Shown here: positions 1 to 6,933 of the stretch, in pieces
Position numbering within the stretch: the first letter of the stretch is position 1
Layout of the letters: each line of letters opens with the position of its first letter
Assembly (NCBI GenBank): GCA_030424705.1
Contig: JAUHWJ010000036.1
Span: 1-9,340, forward strand
DNA from: Alphaproteobacteria bacterium
GTDB taxonomy: Bacteria > Pseudomonadota > Alphaproteobacteria > Rhodobacterales > Rhodobacteraceae
DNA length: 9,340 nt
Direction of reading: 5' to 3'
The notes under the pieces: model-generated
Databases searched by the model: none
The model's input: the letters and a program-made list of their open reading frames with translations, nothing else
What the model was told of the DNA's origin: nothing
Position numbers and translations under genes: made by a program

Positions 1-832
1 CGCCGGAAAAGACGAAGATCTCCCGCGCGTTCGCCGGGCCCTGCCGCGTGAGCACGATGGCGCCGCCCGGCGCCTCGGAATGGGCGCGGCCTGCAGCCTC
101 AGCCGCCTCCGCCGCCGCGAAGACGGCCTCGCGCCGCGCCGGCGGCAGAGCCTCGAATTCGGCGTTGCCGGAGAGAAGGGCGCCGTCCGCCCGCCTTCGC
201 GCAAAGGCGTAGGGCGCGCCCTCGTGCGCTGCGGCGTCTGGCGCTTCTTCCTCGTGAACTGTCCATAGTAGCCGCCCGCCCGCTGCTCCGGAGACATGGA
301 CCGAGACGATTCGCGCGGCGCCTCCGCCCTTCCCAGCGTGTAGCGAGCCGCTGGCTGCGCCCTGCAGGCGTGCGGCGCGGGCGAGGCGGTAAGCCGTCGC
401 CTCGCCTGCCTTTCCATCGCCAGCGATCGCGCCGAGGGCGACGCCGACGCCGCCCGAATGCGCTCCGGCGCCGCGGGCGAAATCGGCCGCGCCAGAGCCT
501 CGCGCGGCGACGATTCGCCCATCCGCGTCGGTGAGGAAGAACCGGGCGGCCTCGCCCTCCTCCCGCGCCAGCGCCTCGAAAGCCCCGGTCGCCGCGGCGG
601 TTCCGTGGCGGCGGGCGAGCGCGGGCGCCCCGGCGAAGATCGCCGCGACGAGGGCGAAGAGGCCGGCCAGCGCCTGGAAGGCCCCTGCCTCGCCCTCCTC
701 TATCGCGCCCCGCGCCACCAGCGCCGCGCCGCAAAGAAGGAGCGCGGCCGCCCAGAGCAGGCCGGGCCGCAGCGCGCGGCGCGCGCCTTCCGGATGTTGC
801 CCGACCCCGCCGTTACGCTCCGCCATCGCCAT
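1..832 (-). CDS. Membrane-anchored PAS-like sensor protein, probably N-terminus of a CckA-type hybrid histidine kinase (partial, 3' end off window)
   Basis: Seen: a continuous minus-strand frame enters from the left edge, so the C-terminal part is missing. Counting from the longest ATG (883), residues 40-58 and 69-90 are two hydrophobic segments joined by a short acidic loop, forming a membrane hairpin. Two PAS-like segments follow, at about 112-210 (FFLTDADGRIV at the start, LLWTVHE at the end) and 224-294 (YAFARRRADGALLSGNAEF). Known: CckA of Alphaproteobacteria has a two-TM anchor, tandem PAS domains, then HisKA, HATPase and receiver domains, and it feeds phosphate through ChpT to CtrA. 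Inference: the architecture and an upstream CtrA box suggest CckA, but no kinase motif lies inside the window. Start choice: ATG 883 overlaps the CtrA box and has no Shine-Dalgarno, so Met18 (832) or Met20 (826) is preferred. Another PAS sensor is possible. The gene starts 81 bp after the rsmB stop. Confidence 0.62.
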   Translation of the reverse strand, partial: MAMAERNGGVGQHPEGARRALRPGLLWAAALLLCGAALVARGAIEEGEAGAFQALAGLFALVAAIFAGAPALARRHGTAAATGAFEALAREEGEAARFFLTDADGRIVAARGSGAADFARGAGAHSGGVGVALGAIAGDGKAGEATAYRLARAARLQGAASGSLHAGKGGGAARIVSVHVSGAAGGRLLWTVHEEEAPDAAAHEGAPYAFARRRADGALLSGNAEFEALPPARREAVFAAAEAAEAAGRAHSEAPGGAIVLTRQGPANAREIFVFSG

Positions 833-859
833 CGCCGCCGCCCGGTTCGCCGCCTTCGC

Positions 860-898
860 GTTAACCTTATGGTCGCCCGCCATTAAGGAGCGGTTAAC
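860..898 (-). promoter_or_regulatory. CtrA-type box (883-898) plus extra GTTAAC half-site, probable promoter of the sensor-kinase-like gene
   Basis: Seen: TTAAGGAGCGGTTAAC at 883-898 is an exact TTAA-N7-TTAA, the full CtrA recognition pattern. A further GTTAAC lies at 860-865. On the minus strand CATAAG (871 to 866) can serve as a -10, and with a 17-nt spacer its -35 (894 to 889) falls inside the box, as at CtrA-activated promoters in Caulobacter. The start site would then be near 859, giving a leader of about 28 nt to ATG 832. AT-rich words like these are rare in the surrounding sequence. Binding by CtrA is inferred, not shown. Confidence 0.6.
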
Positions 899-913
899 GC
901 CGTCGCGCAACCT

Positions 914-2080
914 TCACGGGCGCTTCGGGAGAGAGAACACGGCGCAATAGAACCCGTCCCCCGCCTCCCCGGGCCATCGGGTCATCTCTTCCGGCGCGGG
1001 GAGGGCGTACTCCGCTGAGAAAGTGGCGGCCTGCGCCTGGTTCTCAGCGCTCAAGACTGAGCAGGTGGCGTATGCAATGCGCCCGCCCGGTCGCACATGG
1101 GCGAGCGCGGCGGCGAATGCGTCCTGCTGCGCCGCGCGCAGCGCCAAGAGCCGCTCCGGCGTCAGGCTCCATTTCGCTTCCGGGTCGCGCCGCCAGGCGC
1201 CGGAGCCGGAGCAGGGCGCGTCGACATAGACGAGATCGCACCGCCCCCGGAGCGCGGCGAGCGCCTCGCCGCCGACGAGTTCGATCTTCGCCCCCGCCCG
1301 CGCGGCGCGGGTCGGCAGGTCCCGCATCCGCGCGGGCGCGACGTCATGGGCGAGGATGCGCGCCCCCCCGCCCGTCATCGAGGCGAAGGCGAGGGCCTTG
1401 CCGCCGCCGCCGGCGCAGAAGTCGAGGATCGTCTCCCCCGGCTGCGGCGCAGCGAAAGCGGCGCCCGCCTGGCTCGAGGCGTCCTGCAACTCCACGAGGC
1501 CATCGAGATAAGCCCGGCTGCGGGCGGCGGGCGCGCCGGGCGGGGCGCGCAGCGCGTCCGGCTCCGGCAGCGGGGCGGTCTCGATCCCTTCGGCGGCGAG
1601 CGCGGCGCGGGCCCCCTCCCGGTCCGTCCGCAGGCGGTTGACGCGGAGATCGACCGGCGCGCGGGCGGCGAGGGCTGCCATCGCCGCGTCGTAATGCGGC
1701 CCGAGGCTTTCGCGAAGGAGCGGCTCCAGCCAGTCCGGATGGTCGGGAGGCGGCGGGCCCTCTTCGCCTGTCAGTTCGACCGCCGAGGGCGGCGCGGGGG
1801 CGTGACCCTCGCCGGAAAACACGGACTCCAGCGGCCAGCCCTCGGCCAGCGCGAGGCCGAGGACAAGCCCACGCCCGCCCCGCGCGCCGGAGCGGGCGGC
1901 GAGGGACCGGCGGCGGCGGAGGCAATCGTAGACGATGTCCGCCACCGCCCGCCGGTCCTTCGCCCCGGCGAAGCGGCTCGCCCGGCCCCAGGCGCGGAGG
2001 AGCGGCTCGGCCCGCCCCTCCCCGGCCTCCCAGGCGTCGAGGATCTCGATCGCAGCGGCGGCGCGGGCGCCGGGGGTCAC
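914..2080 (-). CDS. rsmB: RsmB/NOP-family 16S rRNA (cytosine-C5) methyltransferase
   Basis: This enzyme transfers a methyl group from SAM to C5 of a cytosine in RNA; the namesake RsmB modifies 16S rRNA C967. The protein has 388 residues, normal for the shorter alphaproteobacterial form. Residues 1-85 form a NusB-like helical RNA-binding domain (RFAGAKDRRAVADIVYDCL). The Rossmann methyltransferase core follows: SAM-binding LDFCAGGGGK at 219-228, DAPCSGSG at 287-294 with Cys290 (product release), and ATCS at 338-341 with Cys340 as the likely nucleophile that bonds C6 of the target base. Both cysteines of the RsmB/NOP pair are present, so it should be active. The start is GTG at 2080, 7 bp after the cueR stop, with no clear Shine-Dalgarno, so translation is probably coupled. 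The exact target base cannot be read from sequence; a paralog with another rRNA target is the main alternative. Confidence 0.9.
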   Translation of the reverse strand: MTPGARAAAAIEILDAWEAGEGRAEPLLRAWGRASRFAGAKDRRAVADIVYDCLRRRRSLAARSGARGGRGLVLGLALAEGWPLESVFSGEGHAPAPPSAVELTGEEGPPPPDHPDWLEPLLRESLGPHYDAAMAALAARAPVDLRVNRLRTDREGARAALAAEGIETAPLPEPDALRAPPGAPAARSRAYLDGLVELQDASSQAGAAFAAPQPGETILDFCAGGGGKALAFASMTGGGARILAHDVAPARMRDLPTRAARAGAKIELVGGEALAALRGRCDLVYVDAPCSGSGAWRRDPEAKWSLTPERLLALRAAQQDAFAAALAHVRPGGRIAYATCSVLSAENQAQAATFSAEYALPAPEEMTRWPGEAGDGFYCAVFSLPKRP

Positions 2081-2087
2081 GGCAGCG

Positions 2088-2492
2088 TCACCGGCGCGGG
2101 GCGGCAGGGCGGGCGAGATCGTCGAGGATCGGGCAATCCGGCCGTTCGTCCCCGCCGCAGCAATCGGCTAGGGACTCGAGCGTCGCCGCCATGCTCTCAA
2201 GCTCCGCGATCTTGCGCCGGAGCGCGTCGAGATGGCCGAGCGCGAGGCGCTTCACATCCGCGCTGTGGCGCGACCTGTCTTGCCATAGGGCCAGCAGTTC
2301 GCCGATCTCGGCCACGGAGAAGCCGAGGTCTCGCGCTCTCCGGATGAAGCGGAACATGTGCACGTCCCGTTCCGTATAGGCGCGATAGCCTGCGCCGGTG
2401 CGCGCGGCCGCGGGCGCGAGGCCGACGCTCTCGTAGTATCGGATCATCTTGGCGGAGACCCCGGACGCCGCCGCCGCCTCGCCGATGTTCAT
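2088..2492 (-). CDS. cueR: CueR-type Cu(I)-responsive MerR family regulator
   Basis: A dimeric MerR activator that senses Cu+, Ag+ or Au+ and untwists promoters with long spacers, usually those of copper-exporting ATPases, copper chaperones or multicopper oxidases. The protein has 134 residues: a winged helix-turn-helix at 1-70 opening with MNIGEAAAASGVSAKMIRYYES, a dimerisation helix at about 77-108, and the metal loop CCGGDERPDC. Cys112 and Cys120 match the C112-X7-C120 ligand pair of E. coli CueR by number, and residue 77 is Ser as in monovalent-metal sensors, not the Cys of ZntR/MerR. An upstream in-frame ATG (2552) would add 20 residues, but 2492 fits the family N-terminus and has GGAAAGAG just before it. 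It lies 75 bp after tsaD and 7 bp before rsmB. No copper-handling gene and no MerR-type operator is visible nearby, so its targets are probably elsewhere. Confidence 0.9.
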   Translation of the reverse strand: MNIGEAAAASGVSAKMIRYYESVGLAPAAARTGAGYRAYTERDVHMFRFIRRARDLGFSVAEIGELLALWQDRSRHSADVKRLALGHLDALRRKIAELESMAATLESLADCCGGDERPDCPILDDLARPAAPRR

Positions 2493-2567
2493 GCTCTTTC
2501 CGCGGGTTTCGCCATGCCTTGCCATGATGTCAGGGTTTGCGGCGGGTGGCAAAGGGCGGCGGCCGCC

Positions 2568-3668
2568 TTAGGCCCGCGGGCCCTTGCGGCCGCCGCCGAG
2601 CATCGGCGCCGCGGTTTCGTCGAGCGGCCAGCGCGGGCGGGCGGAGATCTCCCCGCCGCGCTCCCCGAGCGCCCAACGCTCCGCCGCGGCCCAGGCGATC
2701 ATCGCCCCGTTGTCGGTGCAGAGCCGCAGCGGCGGGGCGGAGAGCGTGAAGCCCTCCTCCTCCGCCGCCGCGGCGAGCGCGGCGCGGATCGGCCCGTTCG
2801 CCGCGACGCCGCCCGCGACGGCGAAGCGCCGCTCCCCCTCCGGCCAGCCGAGCGAGTCCATCGCCGCCCGCGCTTTGGCGGCGAGGAGATCGCGCACGGC
2901 GGCCTGGAAGCCGGCGCAGAGATCGGCCCTGTCCCGCGCCGTCAGCCCGCCTTCCCGCTCCACCGCGAGATCGCGGGCCCGGAGCAGGGCCGTCTTCAGC
3001 CCGGAGAAGGACATGTCGGCCCCCGGACGGTCGATCAGCGGGCGGGGCAGGGGGAAGCGCGCCTCGTCTCCCTCCGTCGCCGTACGCTCCACTTCCGGCC
3101 CGCCGGGATAGCCGAGGCCGAGGAGCTTCGCCGCCTTGTCGAACGCCTCCCCCGGCGCATCGTCGATCGAGCCGCCGAGGCGGCGATAGCGGCCGGGCGC
3201 GGCGACCTCGATGAACTGGCAATGCCCACCCGAAACGAGGAGCAGGAGATAGGGCGCCGCCAACCCCTCCGTAAGCCGCGGGGTGAGCGCGTGGCCCTCG
3301 AGATGGTTGACCCCGATCAGCGGCAGGCCGGCGCCGGCGGCCAGGCCCTTCGCGAACATGACGCCGGAAAGGACGCCGCCGATCAGCCCCGGCCCCGCCG
3401 TCACGCCGATCAGGTCAACACAGGAGAGGCTCACCCTCGCCTCCCCCAGCGCGCGCTCCACCGCCAGGTCCAGCCGCTCGGCATGGGCGCGGGCCGCGAT
3501 TTCCGGCACGACGCCGCCGAAGGCGTCATGCAGCCCCTCCTGCCCGAGCACGACGGAGGAGAGGATTTCCCCCGGCCCCTCGGTTCCCCCGGCGCCGATC
3601 CGCGCGCGCACCAGCGCCGCCGCGGTGTCGTCGCAGCTCGATTCGAGGCCGAGGACGAGAAGCTCCAT
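2568..3668 (-). CDS. tsaD: TsaD, tRNA N6-threonylcarbamoyladenosine transferase
   Basis: TsaD transfers the threonylcarbamoyl group from TC-AMP (made by TsaC) to A37 of ANN-decoding tRNAs, working with TsaB and TsaE in the cytoplasm. The protein has 366 residues, slightly longer than most, with an actin/HSP70-like (ASKHA) fold. Seen: ESSCDDT at 9-15, AGPGLIGG at 91-98, the metal motif HLEGH with His122 and His126, LLLVSGGH at 142-149, [10 protein letters not shown] at 169-178, SFSGLKTA at 220-227, AGGVAANG at 285-292 and CTDNGAM at 317-323 with Asp319 as third metal ligand. All catalytic motifs are intact. ATG 3668 begins [14 protein letters not shown], the usual family start, with GGAG 10 nt upstream. 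The frame stays open far upstream of 3668, antisense to hemC and hemD, but that extension has no family similarity. The gene is divergent from hemC and heads the minus-strand block. Confidence 0.97.
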   Translation of the reverse strand: MELLVLGLESSCDDTAAALVRARIGAGGTEGPGEILSSVVLGQEGLHDAFGGVVPEIAARAHAERLDLAVERALGEARVSLSCVDLIGVTAGPGLIGGVLSGVMFAKGLAAGAGLPLIGVNHLEGHALTPRLTEGLAAPYLLLLVSGGHCQFIEVAAPGRYRRLGGSIDDAPGEAFDKAAKLLGLGYPGGPEVERTATEGDEARFPLPRPLIDRPGADMSFSGLKTALLRARDLAVEREGGLTARDRADLCAGFQAAVRDLLAAKARAAMDSLGWPEGERRFAVAGGVAANGPIRAALAAAAEEEGFTLSAPPLRLCTDNGAMIAWAAAERWALGERGGEISARPRWPLDETAAPMLGGGRKGPRA

Positions 3669-3728
3669 GCGTGATCGGCTCCGGTTCGGCGCATTGCGCG
3701 CCGTTCGGACGCGGGATAGTGCTTTTTC
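3669..3728. promoter_or_regulatory. Divergent tsaD/hemC promoter region, 60 bp
   Basis: For hemC, TTGCGC (3694-3699) and GATAGT (3715-3720) form a weak sigma70-like pair with a short 15-nt spacer. They place the start of transcription at about 3727-3729, on the hemC ATG. No Shine-Dalgarno precedes hemC. GGCGC-ATTGC-GCGCC (3689-3703) is a small inverted repeat flanked by two direct GTTCGG copies. For tsaD, GGAG at 3682 to 3679 is its ribosome site; no convincing minus-strand -10 was seen. The GTTC copies do not have the seven-base gap of an alphaproteobacterial LexA box. Confidence 0.4.
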
Positions 3729-4679
3729 ATGGCGATCGAAACCTCCTCCCCCGACATCACTCCCGACAATCCGCTGCGTATCGGCACCCGCGGCTCCCCG
3801 CTCGCGCTCGCGCAGGCGCACGAGACGCGGGCGCGGCTGATGGCGGCGCACGGGCTCCCCGAAACGGCGTTCCGGATCGAGGTGATTCAGACGACCGGCG
3901 ACGCGGTGCAGGACCGGCCGCTCTCCGAGATCGGCGGCAAGGGCCTCTTCACCAAGGAGCTGGAGGTCGCGCTCTTCGACCGGCGGATCGACATCGCCGT
4001 CCATTCGATGAAGGACGTCGCGACCGTGCTGCCGGACGGGCTCGCCATGATCGCCTGTCTGCCGCGGGAGGATGTGCGGGACGCCTTCCTCTCCCCCCAT
4101 GTCGCGGGGTTCGACGACCTGCCGGAGGGCGCGGTGATCGGTACCTCCTCGCTCCGCCGAAAGGCGCAGGCGCTGGCGCGGCGGCCTGATCTTCGCGTCG
4201 TCGAATTCCGCGGCAACGTGCAGACGCGCATGCGGAAGCTGGAGGAAGGCGTGGCGCTCGCCACCTTCCTCGCGTGCGCCGGGTTGAAGCGGCTCAATGC
4301 GCCGGTCGAGGCCGCGCCGATCCCGACCGACGTGATGCTGCCCGCCGTGGCGCAGGGCGCGATCGGCATCGAGGCGCGGGCCGGGGATGAGGCGATCCAC
4401 GCCCTCATCGCGCCGCTCGACGACCGGGAGACGAGTCTCCGGCTCGAAGCGGAGCGCGCCTTCCTCCGGGCGCTCGACGGCTCCTGCCGCACGCCGCTCG
4501 CCGGGCTTGCGGAGCTTGGCGACGGCCGGATCGTTTTTCGAGGTGAGATCCTGCGGCCCGACGGCTCGGTGCGCCACGCCGCGCGGCGCGAAGGCGCGGC
4601 CTCCGATGCGGCGGCGCTCGGCCTCGACGCGGCGGAGGAGTTGCGCGCGATTGGCGGCGACGGATTCTTCGAGCCCTGA
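3729..4679 (+). CDS. hemC: Hydroxymethylbilane synthase (porphobilinogen deaminase)
   Basis: HemC joins four porphobilinogen molecules into hydroxymethylbilane, the linear precursor of all tetrapyrroles, in the cytoplasm. The protein has 316 residues, the usual length. Seen in order: [15 protein letters not shown] near residue 17, [25 protein letters not shown] holding the catalytic Asp of domain 1, [47 protein letters not shown], and GSCRTPLAG in domain 3. Cys253 in that last motif should carry the dipyrromethane cofactor by thioether bond. All key residues are intact. The ATG at 3729 is the only good start before the first conserved motif; it has no Shine-Dalgarno and may begin a leaderless mRNA. 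hemD follows after 7 bp and supplies the next enzyme, so hydroxymethylbilane can be used before it closes spontaneously to the useless type I isomer. Confidence 0.97.
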   Translation: MAIETSSPDITPDNPLRIGTRGSPLALAQAHETRARLMAAHGLPETAFRIEVIQTTGDAVQDRPLSEIGGKGLFTKELEVALFDRRIDIAVHSMKDVATVLPDGLAMIACLPREDVRDAFLSPHVAGFDDLPEGAVIGTSSLRRKAQALARRPDLRVVEFRGNVQTRMRKLEEGVALATFLACAGLKRLNAPVEAAPIPTDVMLPAVAQGAIGIEARAGDEAIHALIAPLDDRETSLRLEAERAFLRALDGSCRTPLAGLAELGDGRIVFRGEILRPDGSVRHAARREGAASDAAALGLDAAEELRAIGGDGFFEP

Positions 4680-4686
4680 GGGGGCC

Positions 4687-5394
4687 ATGCGCCGCATCCT
4701 CCTCACCCGCCCGCGCGCGCAATCCGAAGCCTTTGCGGCGGAGATTGCGGCGGACGGCTGGGAGGCGATGATCTGGCCTGTGATCGAGATCGTCACGACG
4801 CTCCGCGCCGCGCCGGACTGGGGCGACGCGGAGGCGGTGATTCTCACCTCGGCCCGCGCGGCGGAGGCGCTCGCATCCTTCGGCGCGCCGCCGCTGCCGG
4901 CCTGGTGCGTCGGGCGGGCGACGGCGGAGGCGGCGCGTGCGGCGGGGTTCGCCGATGTGATCGTGGGTGGAGGCGATGCTGATGCGCTCCTCTCCGCGCT
5001 TCTCTCCGCGCGAGGAGCGGGGCCGCGCCGGCTCGTGCATGTCCGCGGCCGGGAAGCGGCGGGTGACATGGCGGGCGCGCTCTGCGCGGCGGGGCGCGCG
5101 GTGAGGGAGATCGTCGCCTATGCGGCGGAGCCGGGCGGGCCGCCGCCCGAAGAGGTGGATGCGGCGATGCGCGACGGCGGGATCGACGGCGCGGCGCTCT
5201 TTTCCCCCCGCAGCGCCACGCTTTTCGCTGAATCCGCCCCCGAAGCCTGGCGCGCCAACTATCCGGCGATGACCGCCTTCGCGATCAGCGCCGCGGCCGC
5301 CGCGCCGCTCTCTGGCCTCGGCTTCGGCGCAACGAGCGTTTCCGAGCGGCCTGACGCCGCGGCCTTTCGCGCCATGCTGCGCGCCGCGGCTTGA
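4687..5394 (+). CDS. hemD: Uroporphyrinogen-III synthase
   Basis: HemD closes hydroxymethylbilane to uroporphyrinogen III while inverting ring D, the branch point to heme, siroheme, cobalamin and bacteriochlorophyll. This is a weakly conserved family, and the protein has 235 residues, the normal size. Seen: the opening [83 protein letters not shown] and the C-terminal [13 protein letters not shown], all typical of the two-domain HEM4 fold. The open frame extends 300 bp upstream inside hemC, but ATG 4687 gives the family N-terminus. GAGG overlapping the hemC stop (TGA 4677-4679) is the ribosome site, so the two genes are probably translationally coupled. Function rests on both motifs and position right after hemC. 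Confidence 0.94.
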   Translation: MRRILLTRPRAQSEAFAAEIAADGWEAMIWPVIEIVTTLRAAPDWGDAEAVILTSARAAEALASFGAPPLPAWCVGRATAEAARAAGFADVIVGGGDADALLSALLSARGAGPRRLVHVRGREAAGDMAGALCAAGRAVREIVAYAAEPGGPPPEEVDAAMRDGGIDGAALFSPRSATLFAESAPEAWRANYPAMTAFAISAAAAAPLSGLGFGATSVSERPDAAAFRAMLRAAA

Positions 5395-5469
5395 CCCGCG
5401 CGCGCTCCTGTGGAGGCTTAGGGCATTCCGCCCGGGCGGCGGAGCGACGAGCCGAGGGGAGCGAGGCGC
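5395..5469 (+). promoter_or_regulatory. hemD to Mic60 spacer with 12-bp palindrome and possible weak promoter
   Basis: This 75-bp gap is the largest inside the heme cluster. It holds the perfect palindrome CCGCCCGGGCGG (5428-5439), a small CTCC-TGT-GGAG hairpin (5406-5416) and a strong ribosome site AGGGGAG (5455-5461) 8 nt before the Mic60 start. TTGACC (5391-5396) overlaps the hemD stop and resembles a -35, but no good -10 lies 16-18 nt further on. No T-run follows the palindrome, so it is not a classical terminator. Read-through from hemC is likely; a second promoter is possible but unproven. Confidence 0.3.
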
Positions 5470-6930
5470 ATGGCGGACGAGGACAAGGCGAAAGCCGCGC
5501 GCGACCGGCTTGAGGCGGCCAAGGCCGCCGCGTCGGATGCGGAGATCGTCGAACCCGCGGCTCAGGCGGCCTCGACGCCGGCGGAGCCCCCGGAGGCGGG
5601 CGAAGCGAAAGAGCCGGAGGCGACGAAGGCAGCCGGGGAGACGGATACCGGAGAGGCGAACGCTGCGGAGGAGGCCCCTGCTGTCGGCGCCCCGCCTGAG
5701 GATGAGGCCGCCCGCGCCGCCACGGACCGGAAGGACGACCCGGAGGCGGAAGAGAAGAGCGAAGCGTCGCCTGAGCAGCCTGAACCCGCACGCGAAGCGG
5801 AGCCTGAACCGGATCGCAAGGCCTCGCCGCCGCCTGCGCCCGAACCGAAGGCCGAGAGGCCGCTTTCAGCGCTTATCCTCCAGGCGCTTCTCATCCTCAT
5901 CGCGGGCGGCGTGATCGCGCTCTGGCTTGGGCCGCGCATCGCGCCCTCGCTGCCGGGGCCGATCGCGGCCTTCCTCGCGCCGGGCGGCGGCGGCGCCGAG
6001 GCGGAGATAGAGGCGCTGAAGGCGGAGCTGGAGGCGCGAATCGCGGGTCTTGAAACCCGGATCGACGAGGCGGACGCGGCGCGGGCGCAGCTTGCGGAGA
6101 CGGCCTCCGCCGCTCTCGCTGCAGCCGAGGCGTCCGGCTCCGCCCCTGCGTCATCTGATGGCGTGCTGGAGCCGCGGCTCGCCGAGGCGGAGGCGGCGAT
6201 CGCGGCCCTCCGCGAGGAAATTTCGGACGCGCCGGCGCCCGCCGCGGGTGAGCCCGGCGCAGGGTTCGGCGCCGTCGAGGTGGCGCTGGCCGCGTTGCAG
6301 GACGACATCGCCGCGCTCCGCGCCGAGGCGGAGCGGATCGGGCCGCTGGACGAGCGCGTCACTGCGCTCGAATCGGGCGAGGCGGCGACGGCGGGCGCGC
6401 GCGACGAGGCCGAATCGATCCGCCGCCGCGCCAATCTCGACGCGGCGTTGACGAGGATTGGCGAAGCCCTTCAAACGGGCGCGCCCTTCGCCCCCGCCCT
6501 GACGACGGCGACGGCGATCTCCGGCGCGCCCGCGCCCGCGACGCTCGCCGCCGTGGCGGAAGGCGGCGCGCCGACGCCGCGGGCGCTCACCGCGTCTTTC
6601 CCCGCCGCCGCCCGCTCAGGCTACGCCGCAGCGGTGGAGGCGGAGGCGGGCGAAGGCTTTGGCGAATCGCTCATCGCCCGGCTCTCGGGCCGGATCGGCG
6701 GGCGCCCGGCGACGGAGACGGAGGGGCCCGGCGCCGGCGCCGTCCTCTCCCGGATCGAGGCGCGGCTGCAGGAAGGCCGGCTCGCCGCCGCCGCCGAGGA
6801 GGCGGCCCAGTTGCCGGAGCCGGCGGCCGCGGCGATGCAGGGCTGGCTCGAAGCGCTCCGCAACGCCGTGGAGGCCGCCGCCGCCTTGGAGACATGGCGG
6901 GCCGAAGCGACCGCGAACCTTGGGGGCTGA
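5470..6930 (+). CDS. mic60: Alphaproteobacterial mitofilin (Mic60) homolog, COG4223-type inner membrane protein
   Basis: Known: Mic60 is the core subunit of mitochondrial MICOS, and its alphaproteobacterial form helps shape intracytoplasmic membranes and contacts between membranes. The protein has 486 residues in the full Mic60 layout. Residues 1-130 are cytoplasmic, rich in Ala, Glu, Pro and Asp. A single membrane helix spans about 132-154 (LILQALLILIAGGVIALWLG). A periplasmic coiled coil covers about 177-222 (EAEIEALKAELEARIAGLET) and resumes near 255-300. The C-terminal mitofilin domain spans roughly 310-486, with LDAALTRIGEALQTGAPFAP, PRALTASFPAAARS and a closing segment around MQGWLEALRNAVEA. 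The sequence is low complexity, so identity rests on architecture, the C-terminal domain and position between hemD and hemY. No cysteines of note. The ribosome site AGGGGAG fixes the start. Function in this organism is inferred. Confidence 0.88.
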   Translation: MADEDKAKAARDRLEAAKAAASDAEIVEPAAQAASTPAEPPEAGEAKEPEATKAAGETDTGEANAAEEAPAVGAPPEDEAARAATDRKDDPEAEEKSEASPEQPEPAREAEPEPDRKASPPPAPEPKAERPLSALILQALLILIAGGVIALWLGPRIAPSLPGPIAAFLAPGGGGAEAEIEALKAELEARIAGLETRIDEADAARAQLAETASAALAAAEASGSAPASSDGVLEPRLAEAEAAIAALREEISDAPAPAAGEPGAGFGAVEVALAALQDDIAALRAEAERIGPLDERVTALESGEAATAGARDEAESIRRRANLDAALTRIGEALQTGAPFAPALTTATAISGAPAPATLAAVAEGGAPTPRALTASFPAAARSGYAAAVEAEAGEGFGESLIARLSGRIGGRPATETEGPGAGAVLSRIEARLQEGRLAAAAEEAAQLPEPAAAAMQGWLEALRNAVEAAAALETWRAEATANLGG

Positions 6931-6933
6931 GCC

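Noticed and set aside
99..734. 211-codon minus-strand frame at the left edge
   Set aside because: Arg/Gly-rich shadow; the real minus-strand frame here is the one with a membrane hairpin and PAS-like segments that runs off the edge.
2493..2567. CueR operator upstream of cueR
   Set aside because: No MerR-type dyad between suitably spaced -35 and -10 elements; only a CATGGC direct repeat (about 2511-2526 on the minus strand), which lacks the needed symmetry.
1097..3674. Two long plus-strand frames (about 416 and 438 codons) opposite rsmB, cueR and tsaD
   Set aside because: Low-complexity Arg/Gly/Ala translations opposite genes with clear catalytic motifs; no motif of their own and no ribosome site that stands out.
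3684..3708. GTTC copies in the tsaD/hemC spacer as a LexA (SOS) box
   Set aside because: The two GTTC words are 15 bases apart instead of the seven needed for the alphaproteobacterial LexA pattern.
3669..5069. In-frame upstream extension of tsaD to an 833-residue protein
   Set aside because: The extra residues run antisense to hemC and hemD and show no TsaD similarity. ATG 3668 gives the normal N-terminus with an upstream GGAG.
5401..5440. Rho-independent terminator after hemD
   Set aside because: Palindrome and small hairpin are present but no T-run follows, and Mic60 continues in the same direction with a strong ribosome site.
5470..5860. Acidic Ala/Glu/Pro-rich start of Mic60 as a separate gene or a repeat element
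   Set aside because: It is in frame with the TM and mitofilin domain, has no internal stop, and such tails are normal in alphaproteobacterial Mic60.
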